DNA of 38,614 nucleotides. Origin: Micromonospora tarensis (lineage in GTDB: Bacteria > Actinomycetota > Actinomycetes > Mycobacteriales > Micromonosporaceae). Within the stretch, counting starts at the first letter, position 1. Each line of letters begins with the position of its first letter. The DNA lies in assembly GCF_016803395.1 (NCBI RefSeq), contig NZ_JAEVHL010000034.1, forward strand, positions 1 through 38,614. The letters are read 5' to 3'. Both the position numbers and the translations under genes were made by a program. Positions 14,563 to 21,750 of the stretch are shown here, in pieces. The notes beneath the pieces were generated by a model, which ran no database searches, was not told the DNA's origin, and was given only the letters and a program-made list of their open reading frames with translations.

Positions 14563-14936
14563 TGCCTCGCATCCGTGCCGCCTTTCATGACCCGGACGGC
14601 GCGCGGTTCGGCATCCCTACGTACTGGTGGAAGGGTGCCCCGTCTGGCTTCGCCACCCGCCGTCAACTGACCGCCGCTGGCCTGCGCCCCGGTGGGCAAC
14701 CCGTCGCCGCTCAGGTGCTCTGGCGCGGCGTCGGTGGCACCCGCACCGCCTACCCCTACCGGGTCGACCTGGCCGCGCCGAAGCGCACCGCGACCCCCGC
14801 GCAGCGCGCCGCGATCGCCAAAGCGCTCACGGCCCGCCGCACCTGCCGCACCTGCCACCAGGTGCGGCCGTACGTCATCCCCCGCTCGCTCGGCGAGTGC
14901 CTGACCTGTTCCCCGCTACTGAAGGAGTTCCGTTGA
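14562..14936 (+). CDS. RRQRL-motif zinc-binding protein, 124 aa
   Basis: The ATG at 14562 shares a base with the preceding TGA. The segment FATRRQLTAAGLRPGGQPVA carries the motif for which the RRQRL zinc-binding family is named (here RRQL). The C-terminal part has CRTCHQVRPYVIPRSLGEC, then CLTC, four cysteines for one zinc ion. This family is found mainly in actinobacterial integrative elements; its molecular role is not known. The stop overlaps the next gene's TTG. Confidence 0.82.
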   Translation: MPRIRAAFHDPDGARFGIPTYWWKGAPSGFATRRQLTAAGLRPGGQPVAAQVLWRGVGGTRTAYPYRVDLAAPKRTATPAQRAAIAKALTARRTCRTCHQVRPYVIPRSLGECLTCSPLLKEFR

Positions 14937-15274
14937 GCACACGGAAAAACCGCCGCGCCGTCATGGCCGAACTGATCCTGCTGGCCAACCCGACCGCCGT
15001 CTCCGTCCACACCCCTGACGTGTCCCTGTCGGTCACCTTCGACAGCGTCACGGAACTCAAGTCGTGGCTGCACCTGGCCGGGCTCAACGACCCGGACATG
15101 CTGGTCGGTGAGCACCAGGGCACCACCGACGACGGCCGCCCGTACCGGTCGATGAACGCCTACCCGACGTGGCACGGCTGGGAGTTCTACGCCACCGCCC
15201 GCGAGTACATCGACAGCGGCGCGACCCTCGACCCGGCGACCGCCGAGCAGCTCGCCACGCTGGCGGTGGCCTGA
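14933..15274 (+). CDS. conserved AICE hypothetical protein, 113 aa
   Basis: Family not recognised. The start is taken as TTG 14933 because a perfect AAGGAG lies five bases upstream and the codon overlaps the previous stop as TTGA; ATG 14963 has no ribosome site. After a basic start (MSTRKNRRAV) the protein reads as a small alpha/beta fold with VSVTFDSVTELKSWLHLAG, then a Trp/Tyr-rich strand region (YPTWHGWEFYATAREY). It is soluble and has no cysteines. Confidence 0.7.
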   Translation: MSTRKNRRAVMAELILLANPTAVSVHTPDVSLSVTFDSVTELKSWLHLAGLNDPDMLVGEHQGTTDDGRPYRSMNAYPTWHGWEFYATAREYIDSGATLDPATAEQLATLAVA

Positions 15275-15942
15275 TGACCGACCAAACCTTTACTCACCCG
15301 TCCGTGCTGGCCGGCATTGCCGCCGGGGCGGGCTGGGCCGATCCGACCATGAACCCCGCCGACATCGACTGGACTGCCCGCCGGGCCGCCGCCGCTATCC
15401 CGTTCCCCCTCGTCGACGGCCGACCCGTCAACCCCTACGCACCGACCGGCATCCGGTACGGCCGCAATGAGCTGGGCCACTGGGGTGAGGCCCTGGCCGC
15501 CGACGCGATCGTCACTGCCTCGGACTCAGACGGTGGCCGTTGGCTGCTGCTGATCGAGCGCGACGACAACCACGGTTGGGCACTGCCCGGCGGTCACGTC
15601 GACCCCGGTGAGGACTCCACCGCCGCCGCGTTCCGGGAGTTGGCCGAGGAAACCGGCCTGATCGCCGACCCCACCGACCCATGGGTGACGACGCTGCCGG
15701 CCCGCTACGTGCCCGACCCGCGCGCCTCGGATGAGGCGTGGATGGTCACCGTCCCGGTCCGCATCGACCTCGGCCACGGGTGGCGCGTCCTTCCCGACGT
15801 GACCGGCAGCGACGACGCCCGCCGCGCCGCCTGGCTTCCCGCCACCGACTACACCGCCCTGGCCTTGCACCTCGACATCGCCTATGGCGGCCGGGTGTTT
15901 CCCGCTCACCGCGAACTGCTCGCCGACGTTCTCAACGACTGA
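15274..15942 (+). CDS. Nudix hydrolase, candidate Pif-type transfer immunity factor
   Basis: 222 aa from the ATG at 15274, which shares a base with the preceding stop. Residues 107-129 form a complete Nudix box, G-x5-E-x7-REL-x-EE-x-GL, with no key residue missing, so hydrolysis of a nucleoside diphosphate derivative is expected. The first 70 residues are an extension outside the Nudix fold. In pSAM2 the Nudix-containing Pif protein, encoded near the transfer genes, blocks redundant transfer between cells that already carry the element. Position and motif make the same role plausible here; homology to Pif itself was not tested. A ribosome site GGAGG for the next gene follows the stop. Confidence 0.88.
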   Translation: MTDQTFTHPSVLAGIAAGAGWADPTMNPADIDWTARRAAAAIPFPLVDGRPVNPYAPTGIRYGRNELGHWGEALAADAIVTASDSDGGRWLLLIERDDNHGWALPGGHVDPGEDSTAAAFRELAEETGLIADPTDPWVTTLPARYVPDPRASDEAWMVTVPVRIDLGHGWRVLPDVTGSDDARRAAWLPATDYTALALHLDIAYGGRVFPAHRELLADVLND

Positions 15943-15958
15943 CCGGAGGTCACCCGCA

Positions 15959-16819
15959 ATGACTGCCCCCGCCAGCATCCACCCCCGCAGCATCGAAGAC
16001 CTGTACCCCGGCGCGTTGGCCCTGACCGACCAGCTCGGTGAGCTGCCCAGCCGGAACCGGCTGATGAAGGAATTCAAGATCGGTGTCCCGAAGGCGACTG
16101 AGCTTCGTGAGCGGCTGATCGCTGGTACCGACCGCCTGACCAAGGTGGACACCACCGCGCCGCCGGTGGACCCGATGGACTACGCCGAGCCGATCGGACC
16201 GCAGCCGGCCATCACTGACGAGGAGATGCGGGAGGCGGTAGCCGCAGCTCAAGTGCGCGTAAACGGACACCCGGGTCAGGCTGAGGACAATGAGCCGGAC
16301 CGGCCGCGCCGCAGGTGGTTCCGCCGCCGCCCGACCGCCGGACAGTCGCCGCAGGTCCCGGTGGACGGACACCCGGGTCCGAAGATCCCGCCCGCACCGG
16401 CCCCAGTCGACGCCGCGCAGCTCAAGTCGCTCAAGCGCATCCGGTGGGCGGTCCGCCTCGTGCTCGCCCTCGGCGTCGCCGCTTCCATCGCCGGCAACGT
16501 GCTGCACGCCCGAGACAGTCTCATCAGTCAGGTCATCTCGGCGTGGTCCCCGCTGGCGCTGCTGCTGACCATCGAACTCATCTCCCGAGTCCCGGTGCAC
16601 TCCCGCCGCCTCGCGATCGGCCGGTGGGCCGCTACCGCGCTGATCGCCGGCATCGCCGCCTGGGTTTCCTACTGGCACATGGCCGCTGTCGCCGCCCGCT
16701 ACGGCGAGACCAACGGCGCGCAGTACCTGCTGCCGCTGTCCGTCGATGGCCTCGTGGTCGTCGCCTCCATCTGCCTGGTGGAGCTGGGTGGGCGGATCGC
16801 CGCCAACATCCGCAGATAG
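15959..16819 (+). CDS. DUF2637 membrane protein, Spd-like plasmid-spread factor
   Basis: 286 aa from the ATG at 15959 (GGAGG eight bases upstream). Residues 15-55 resemble a helix-turn-helix (ALALTDQLGELPSRNRLMKE, then VPKATELRERL). A Pro/Arg-rich linker follows, with a duplicated V-(N/D)-GHPG-(Q/P) element at 101-107 and 135-141. Four membrane helices lie at about 163-181, 196-211, 222-242 and 256-277, with the conserved LLLTIELISRVPVH and AAWVSYWHM segments of DUF2637. Such proteins accompany the Tra translocase in Streptomyces plasmids and AICEs and are thought to act in intramycelial spread. The DNA-binding-like N-terminus could tie the membrane complex to element DNA. Confidence 0.87.
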   Translation: MTAPASIHPRSIEDLYPGALALTDQLGELPSRNRLMKEFKIGVPKATELRERLIAGTDRLTKVDTTAPPVDPMDYAEPIGPQPAITDEEMREAVAAAQVRVNGHPGQAEDNEPDRPRRRWFRRRPTAGQSPQVPVDGHPGPKIPPAPAPVDAAQLKSLKRIRWAVRLVLALGVAASIAGNVLHARDSLISQVISAWSPLALLLTIELISRVPVHSRRLAIGRWAATALIAGIAAWVSYWHMAAVAARYGETNGAQYLLPLSVDGLVVVASICLVELGGRIAANIRR

Positions 16820-16910
16820 CGCCGCCCGGCGCACGGCCCCTGGCTCGCAACCTGTGCCGTGCCGCCGGTCTCACCCCATCCGTCTTGCAGACATCAGGGA
16901 GAGAACATCC

Positions 16911-17039
16911 ATGATCCCCCGCCGCGCGGCTGCCGCGCACTCCCGAAGCGTCCTTCTGCCCTGCGGAAGGCACTACGCCACGTTGTGGGGCAACGCCCCC
17001 CGGCCCACCGCCTGCGCCGACTGCCACCCCGGCCCGTAG
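16911..17039 (+). CDS. small Cys/His protein, 42 aa
   Basis: The ATG at 16911 has AGGGAGA ten bases upstream. The product has CGRHYATLWGN and CADCHPGP, giving C-x2-H and C-x2-C-H pairs compatible with one zinc ion. The N-terminus is basic and Ala-rich. It lies between the Spd-like and Tra genes. Its size makes the call tentative, but the ribosome site and the cysteine pattern support it. Confidence 0.5.
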   Translation: MIPRRAAAAHSRSVLLPCGRHYATLWGNAPRPTACADCHPGP

Positions 17040-17131
17040 CGGGCGCTGACCGCCCCCGTCGCCACCGGCTCATCACCCGGTGGCGCGCGGAGGCAGCCAG
17101 ACCCGCTGGCCGCCGGAAGGGAACACCCGTC

Positions 17132-17341
17132 ATGGGCAGCAAGCGCAACATCGCATCCGGCAACGACCGCGTTGACGTGCAGGTCGGCCAGGTCATCGGC
17201 CACCGCGACACCGGCAAGGCACCGAAGGCCACCCCGCCGGCCGACACCACCCCGGGCCGGACCGAAAACATCCGCTCCGGTAACGCCACGGTGGGCCGGC
17301 AGGTCGATGAGATCCGGGGCGGCTTCACCATCCGCTGGTAA
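17132..17341 (+). CDS. 69-aa protein with a duplicated SGN...V..QV RHIM/amyloid-like motif
   Basis: The ATG at 17132 follows GGAAGGGAA. The protein consists of two imperfect copies of one motif, NIASGNDRVDVQVGQVIG (residues 6-23) and NIRSGNATVGRQVDEIRG (residues 47-64), joined by a Pro/Thr linker. The first copy contains VQVG, the core of RHIM amyloid motifs. The G/N-rich, V/I-alternating pattern resembles the bacterial amyloid signalling sequences described in actinobacterial NLR systems. No enzyme domain is present. It is encoded directly upstream of the Tra gene, so a role in mating, entry exclusion or a cell-contact response could be proposed. The gene call is fairly good; the motif reading is tentative. 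Confidence 0.65.
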   Translation: MGSKRNIASGNDRVDVQVGQVIGHRDTGKAPKATPPADTTPGRTENIRSGNATVGRQVDEIRGGFTIRW

Positions 17342-17348
17342 CCCCCGC

Positions 17349-17394
17349 CCGGCGGCGCGGCCTCACGGCCTCGACAACCCGGCCGCGCCGCCGG
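17349..17394 (+). terminator. GC-rich stem-loop before the tra gene
   Basis: Perfect 14-bp arms CCGGCGGCGCGGCC and GGCCGCGCCGCCGG with an 18-base loop and no T-run, 8 bases after the previous stop and 39 bases before the tra start. It may lower read-through into tra. Confidence 0.5.
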
Positions 17395-17433
17395 CCCCCT
17401 ACCGATCTCCCGACCGTTGGAGGAACCCCCATC

Positions 17434-19563
17434 ATGACCAGCGATCCCATCACCAACCCCACCGACCCGCCCCCGGACGAAAAGGCCGCCCGGATCGTGG
17501 ATCTGGCGCAACGGCGCGCGGACCGGGCCGCCGCCGCGCAGGGCTTGTCCGCCGCCGACGCGACGGACGCCGAAACCGTCACCCCCGACCCGGTCGTGGT
17601 CGGCGGGCCGGTCGACCCGCCGGAGCGCCGCCCCGACCTGGCTGAGGTGCTGGACCGGCGGTCCGGCCCGGTGCTGCCGCTGTGGTTGACCGACCGTTAC
17701 CAGCGGCGCGACATGCTGCGCCGCGCGGCGAGCGCGGCCGGGTATCACGTCGGCACGCACGTGGTGCTGTCGCCGGTCTACGCGGGAAAGGTCGCCTGGT
17801 ACGCACCCCAGGGCGCGGCGCGGCTGTTCTCGCGGGTGCTGGGCTGGACCAGCGCGGAAACCGGGAACTGGCACCTGCGCCAGGACGCGGCGAACCGCAA
17901 CGACCCCAAGACGTGGCTGGACCTCGACCGGCACCGGATGCGGCAAGCGTCGTGGCGGTGGTGGGTCACCGGCGCCGCAACCCTCACCACCGGCGGCGGC
18001 GGGATGCTGCTCGCCGCTGACGTGACGCCGTGGTCGGTGAAGCTGGCTGTCCTGGCCGCTGGCCTGGTCGGGTTGGCCCGCTACGGCCGACCGCTGGACA
18101 AGCCGATCCTGGCCCGCACGGTCGTACGCCCGATCTACCGCAAGCTCACCGCGGAATTGACCCGTAAGGGCATCATGGCCACCGGTCTCGTCAAGCGGCC
18201 CGAAGACATCGTGTTCCCCGCCGGGGTCGGTGAGATCCGCCGCGACGGCCCCGGCTACCTCGCGATCGTGGACCTCCCCGATGGGGTGATCGCGGTCGAT
18301 GTGGTGGAGGAACGGCCCAAGCTGGCCGGTGGGCTGCGCCTGCCCATGGATCAGGTGTGGCCGGACGTCATGCCCCGCGAGCACCCCTCACGGCTCGCGC
18401 TGTGGGTGGCCGACCGTCCGGTGTCGGCCATGAAGCAACCACCGTGGCCGCTGCTGCGCGGCGGGCAGACGGACTACTTCAAGCCGTTCGTCTACGGCTT
18501 CGACCCGCGCATGCGCCCGGTGGAGTACCGCATGGACGAGCGGAACAGCCTGTTCGCCGGGTTCCCCGGGTCGGGCAAGAGCTTGTCGGCGCGGGTCGTG
18601 CTCGCCGGCATGGCGTTGGACCCCCTCGTTCAGTTCGCCGTGTTCGACCTGGCCGGGCGCGGGGACTTCGACGCGTTCGAGCCGCTGTGCCCGCCGGGGC
18701 TGTTCGGCTCGGGTGCGGACGAGGGCACGAAGGCCAACGCGTACCGGATGCTCATGTGGCTGCTCAAGGAGTGCGACGAGCGCGGCCCGCGTATCAAGCA
18801 CTACGCCAAGCAGGGACTGAACACGGAGAACAAGCTCAACCGGGCTATCGCTGAGAAGGACGCCCGGCTGCGCCCGATCGTGGCCCCGATCGACGAGGTG
18901 CAAGAGCTGATCACCGACCCGGAGATCGGGAAGTCGGCCACGGCCGCGATGACCAGCATCGTCAAGCGCGGCCGGGCGCTGGGCATCCACCTCGTGCTGA
19001 TGACGCAGCGCATCGACAACCAGTCGCTACCGAAGGGCGTCACGTCCAACATCGCCATCCGGACGTGCCTGGCCGTCCCGTCGCACGTCGAGACGGACCT
19101 AGCCCTCGGGACGGGCGCGTACCGGCAGGGTGCCCGGCCGACGCAGTTCGAGATCGGGGTGGATGCCGGTTGGGGCGTGCGGGTGGGCTACGGGCAGATG
19201 TCCGCCGTCCGCGCCGCGTACCTCGACCGCGCCGCCGTGGAAAGGATCTGCGCCCGGGGCGTGGCCCTGCGCGGCGGTGTCACCGGCCCGGCTGATCTGC
19301 CGGCCGCGCGGGACGTGCTCGACGACCTGCGGGCGGTGTGGGTGCCGGCCGAGCGCGGGCAGCACTGGGACACCCTGGCCGGCAGGTTGGCCGACCGGTT
19401 CCCGGAGGCGTACTCGGCCGTCACCCCGGAGGCGCTGTCCGCGCTCGTGCGCGGCAAGGGTGTCGAGTCACGCAACGTGAAGTCCGGTGGGTCGACCCGC
19501 AAGGGCACGTACCTCGCGGACATCACCGCCGCCGCGCAACAGCGCGACAGCGACGCCGGCTGA
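17434..19563 (+). CDS. tra: FtsK/SpoIIIE-type conjugative DNA translocase (TraB/TraSA-like)
   Basis: 709 aa, ATG preceded by TTGGAGGAA. After about 170 N-terminal residues, two hydrophobic segments (about 175-215, starting RWWVTGAATLTTGGGGMLLA) anchor it in the membrane. The motor domain has Walker A GFPGSGKS at 376-383 and a Walker B-like IDEV at about 486-489, then TSIVKRGRALGIHLVLMTQR, typical of FtsK-like motors. The C-terminal 120 residues would hold a winged-helix DNA-recognition domain comparable to FtsK gamma. In Streptomyces plasmids and AICEs, TraB hexamers move double-stranded DNA between hyphae after recognising short repeats (TRS) in the clt locus. A cluster of GGTAGCGG repeats begins a few bases after this stop codon. 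Confidence 0.93.
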   Translation: MTSDPITNPTDPPPDEKAARIVDLAQRRADRAAAAQGLSAADATDAETVTPDPVVVGGPVDPPERRPDLAEVLDRRSGPVLPLWLTDRYQRRDMLRRAASAAGYHVGTHVVLSPVYAGKVAWYAPQGAARLFSRVLGWTSAETGNWHLRQDAANRNDPKTWLDLDRHRMRQASWRWWVTGAATLTTGGGGMLLAADVTPWSVKLAVLAAGLVGLARYGRPLDKPILARTVVRPIYRKLTAELTRKGIMATGLVKRPEDIVFPAGVGEIRRDGPGYLAIVDLPDGVIAVDVVEERPKLAGGLRLPMDQVWPDVMPREHPSRLALWVADRPVSAMKQPPWPLLRGGQTDYFKPFVYGFDPRMRPVEYRMDERNSLFAGFPGSGKSLSARVVLAGMALDPLVQFAVFDLAGRGDFDAFEPLCPPGLFGSGADEGTKANAYRMLMWLLKECDERGPRIKHYAKQGLNTENKLNRAIAEKDARLRPIVAPIDEVQELITDPEIGKSATAAMTSIVKRGRALGIHLVLMTQRIDNQSLPKGVTSNIAIRTCLAVPSHVETDLALGTGAYRQGARPTQFEIGVDAGWGVRVGYGQMSAVRAAYLDRAAVERICARGVALRGGVTGPADLPAARDVLDDLRAVWVPAERGQHWDTLAGRLADRFPEAYSAVTPEALSALVRGKGVESRNVKSGGSTRKGTYLADITAAAQQRDSDAG

Positions 19564-19567
19564 CGCC

Positions 19568-19667
19568 GGTAGCGCGGGCGGGTAGCGGACCGAACAGGGG
19601 TAGCGGCACCGCTACCCGGGCCGCTACCCGCCCCACCAGCACCGATCTTCACCGGTAGCGGTAGCGG
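19568..19667. repeat. GGTAGCGG octamer cluster, candidate clt (TraB recognition locus)
   Basis: Within 100 bp GGTAGCG occurs seven times. Direct copies start at 19568, 19581, 19599, 19654 and 19660; inverted copies lie at 19609-19616 and 19621-19628. All but the first (GGTAGCGC) are full GGTAGCGG octamers. Two facing copies make a perfect dyad GGGTAGCGG-CA-CCGCTACCC at 19598-19617. Known TraB proteins bind 8-bp repeats in a clt beside tra, which fits this position. Terminator function is less likely because the copies are mostly direct. Confidence 0.7.
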
Positions 19668-19710
19668 CGCATCCCGCCTACCGCCGGTAACCCCCTGTTT
19701 GGAGCATTCA

Positions 19711-20028
19711 ATGACCCTGACCGTGGTCGCTACCAGCACAAACACGCCCGGAATGTCCGCAGTCTGGTTCGCCGGATTTGCCCTAATCGTTGCTGTCGGT
19801 TACGCGGGAGCGTGCTACGTCAAGCCGTTCACTGCCTGTCACCGCTGCAAGGGCACCGGTACCGCCCCGCCGCCCGCGTGGCGGCGGGTGCTGCGCCGCA
19901 CGACCAGTCCCCGCGCGCTGCGCGGGCGGCACGACTGCCGCCGCTGCACCGGCACTGGTTTGCGGCTGCGGATCGGTCGGCGCGTGGTCAACCACTTCCG
20001 CCGGCTGCGCCGGCACGCGGGCCGATGA
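19711..20028 (+). CDS. membrane-anchored protein with two CxxCxGxG zinc motifs, 105 aa
   Basis: The ATG at 19711 has TTGGAG seven bases upstream. A single membrane helix (about 18-37, SAVWFAGFALIVAVGYAGAC) is followed by CHRCKGTGT and CRRCTGTGL, two DnaJ-type zinc-centre half sites about 30 residues apart. The intervening and final segments are strongly basic (RRVLRRTT, RIGRRVVNHFRRLRR). It probably sits at the membrane near the Tra motor, with a cytoplasmic zinc domain that could touch DNA; that role is inferred. The stop overlaps the next ATG by four bases. Confidence 0.75.
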   Translation: MTLTVVATSTNTPGMSAVWFAGFALIVAVGYAGACYVKPFTACHRCKGTGTAPPPAWRRVLRRTTSPRALRGRHDCRRCTGTGLRLRIGRRVVNHFRRLRRHAGR

Positions 20029-20318
20029 ACCGCCGCGCCGCCGGCCACACCGAGTGGTGTGGAATGGATCACCGCTGCAACCTCGGTGAGCACCGATCCG
20101 ATGAGACCGTGGTCGACGTTGCCGGCCGCTCCCGCGCCGTCCTGGTCAGGGTGCGCACCGCCGCCGGGCGGGAGCACGCCGAGGTGCGCATCCGGGTCGC
20201 GCTCGCTCCAGGAGAGTTGGCCGCGCGGCGGCAGTTGGTCGGGCTGCTCGGTGACCTGCGCCAGGCCGTGACCCGCGCTGCCATCGCTAGCCGACCACGG
20301 CCACGGACGGTGGCGTGA
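20025..20318 (+). CDS. conserved AICE hypothetical protein, 97 aa
   Basis: The ATG at 20025 overlaps the previous TGA (ATGA). The start MNRRAAGHTEWCGMDHRCNLGEHRSD holds a C/H cluster (WC-x3-H-x-C, then H). A beta-rich middle (VVDVAGRSRAVLVRVRT, then AEVRIRVAL) and a helical end follow. Not a family I can name with certainty. It is linked by overlapping stop and start codons to its neighbours on both sides. Confidence 0.7.
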   Translation: MNRRAAGHTEWCGMDHRCNLGEHRSDETVVDVAGRSRAVLVRVRTAAGREHAEVRIRVALAPGELAARRQLVGLLGDLRQAVTRAAIASRPRPRTVA

Positions 20319-20617
20319 TGGGCCGTCCTTACCGCGATGGTCCGTCGATGCGCGATGCGTCGCTGTCCGGGCTGGAAATCTGGCTCGCCGGCACGCCGGC
20401 CGAACTTGACGCCGCCGTGCGCGCGCTGACGACCGCCGGGCGTCTCGCATGGCGTGGCGCGCCCCGGCCGATGACCGGTGCCGATGCTGGCCGCGCCCGG
20501 ATGTATGTGCGGCTGACCGTCACCCCGACCCGGCGGACGAACCGTCCGGCCCGGCCCGACTGCGATGAGGGGGCGGCGGTGCTGCCGTTCCCCGACCGGC
20601 GACAGCACGCCGGATAA
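20315..20617 (+). CDS. conserved AICE hypothetical protein, about 100 aa
   Basis: The start is GTG 20315 (four-base overlap with the upstream stop) or ATG 20318 (one-base overlap). The core LEIWLAGTPAELDAAVRALTTAGRL, then MYVRLTV, reads as a small ferredoxin-like alpha/beta fold, often seen in actinomycete plasmids. A Pro/Arg tail follows. The function is unknown. The 98 bases to the next gene hold only its ribosome site. Confidence 0.7.
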   Translation: MMGRPYRDGPSMRDASLSGLEIWLAGTPAELDAAVRALTTAGRLAWRGAPRPMTGADAGRARMYVRLTVTPTRRTNRPARPDCDEGAAVLPFPDRRQHAG

Positions 20618-20715
20618 CCCCGAAGACCTGATCGGCGCGCTCCGCGCGCTCACCTCTGGTGGCCAGCGTCCGCGCGGCGCTGGTCACCCGTACGCCGCTG
20701 CCAGGAAGGACCGTC

Positions 20716-21750
20716 ATGCCCGAGGTTTCGTCGTTGCTGGCCGCCGCGCTCGCCTGCGCGGCGCGCGGCTGGCACGTGTTCCCGCTACGTCCCGACCACC
20801 CGCACGCCGCCGAGGATGACGCGAAGCGGCCCGCGTTCCCGAACCGGTGCACCGCCGCACGCTGCGACCGCACCGACCCCCGCTGCCAGGCCGCCGGCCG
20901 CCACGTCGGGTGGGAAGAACGCGCCACCACCGACCCGGCGCGCATCCGCCGGGCGTGGTCACAGCGGCCCTACGGGATCGGCATCGCCTGCGGTCCCTCC
21001 GGGCTGCTCGTGGTCGACCTGGACGTGCCCAAGCACCCCGACGACACCCCGCCATCGGAGTGGGCCGGCGTGTGCGTGGGCATGGACGTGTTCGCCATCC
21101 TCGCCGAGCGCCACGGCACCCCAACCACCTGGATTGCCGGCTGCGGCCCCGGCGACGGCCCGCCTACCGGCGTTGACGCCACCTACACGCAGACCACGGG
21201 GCGCGGCGGACGTCACCTGTTCTACCGCCACCCCGCCACCGGCCCGAAGCTGGGCAACACGGTAGGCGAGCGCGGCGGGCTCGGCTGGAAAGTCGACACG
21301 AAGTCGCATGGCGGCTACGTCGTCGCCGCCGGCAGCACGGTCAACGGACGCCCTTACACCGTCGCTCTCGACGTGGATCCCGCGCCGCTTCCCGGCTGGC
21401 TGGCCGCACTGCTGGCACCTGCCGCGCGGCCGGCATACCGCCCGGCGCCGGTGGCGTTGCCGCCGGACCGGCGCGGCCGGTACATCGCCGCCGCGATCCG
21501 CTCCCAGGTCGCCCACCTCACCGCCGCGCCCGAAGGGCAGCGCAATCATGTGCTGTTCGCCTCCGCTGTGGCGCTCGGGCAGCTCGCCGCCGGTGGCGCG
21601 CTGACCGAAGACGACGTGTACGCGGTGCTGGAACCGGCCGCGCTGTCGACCGGGCTGTCGGCTGGCGAGGTGGCCCGCACGATCGCCTCCGGGCTACGCA
21701 TCGGCGCGCGTGAGCCGCGTCGACTCACTGTGGGTAGGGCTGCGGCATGA
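20716..21750 (+). CDS. bifunctional DNA primase/polymerase (Prim-Pol) for AICE replication
   Basis: 344 aa from the ATG at 20716 (AGGAAGGA upstream; the longer frame from 20659 lacks one). The Prim-Pol domain is in the first 230 residues: AARGWHVFPL at the start, GIACGPSGLLVVDLDVPKH with the catalytic acidic pair, GRGGRHLFYRHP with the nucleotide-binding His, and GWKVDTKSHGGYVVAAGS. The C-terminal 100 residues form a helical domain. Proteins of this type (Prim of pSAM2, Pfam Prim-Pol) prime replication of the excised element. The stop overlaps the methyltransferase start by four bases, so replication and methylation genes are cotranscribed. Confidence 0.9.
   Translation: MPEVSSLLAAALACAARGWHVFPLRPDHPHAAEDDAKRPAFPNRCTAARCDRTDPRCQAAGRHVGWEERATTDPARIRRAWSQRPYGIGIACGPSGLLVVDLDVPKHPDDTPPSEWAGVCVGMDVFAILAERHGTPTTWIAGCGPGDGPPTGVDATYTQTTGRGGRHLFYRHPATGPKLGNTVGERGGLGWKVDTKSHGGYVVAAGSTVNGRPYTVALDVDPAPLPGWLAALLAPAARPAYRPAPVALPPDRRGRYIAAAIRSQVAHLTAAPEGQRNHVLFASAVALGQLAAGGALTEDDVYAVLEPAALSTGLSAGEVARTIASGLRIGAREPRRLTVGRAAA

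Noticed and set aside
19568..19667. Plain terminator after tra.
   Set aside because: The dyad at 19598-19617 could form a hairpin, but the five direct copies of the octamer are not explained by a terminator.
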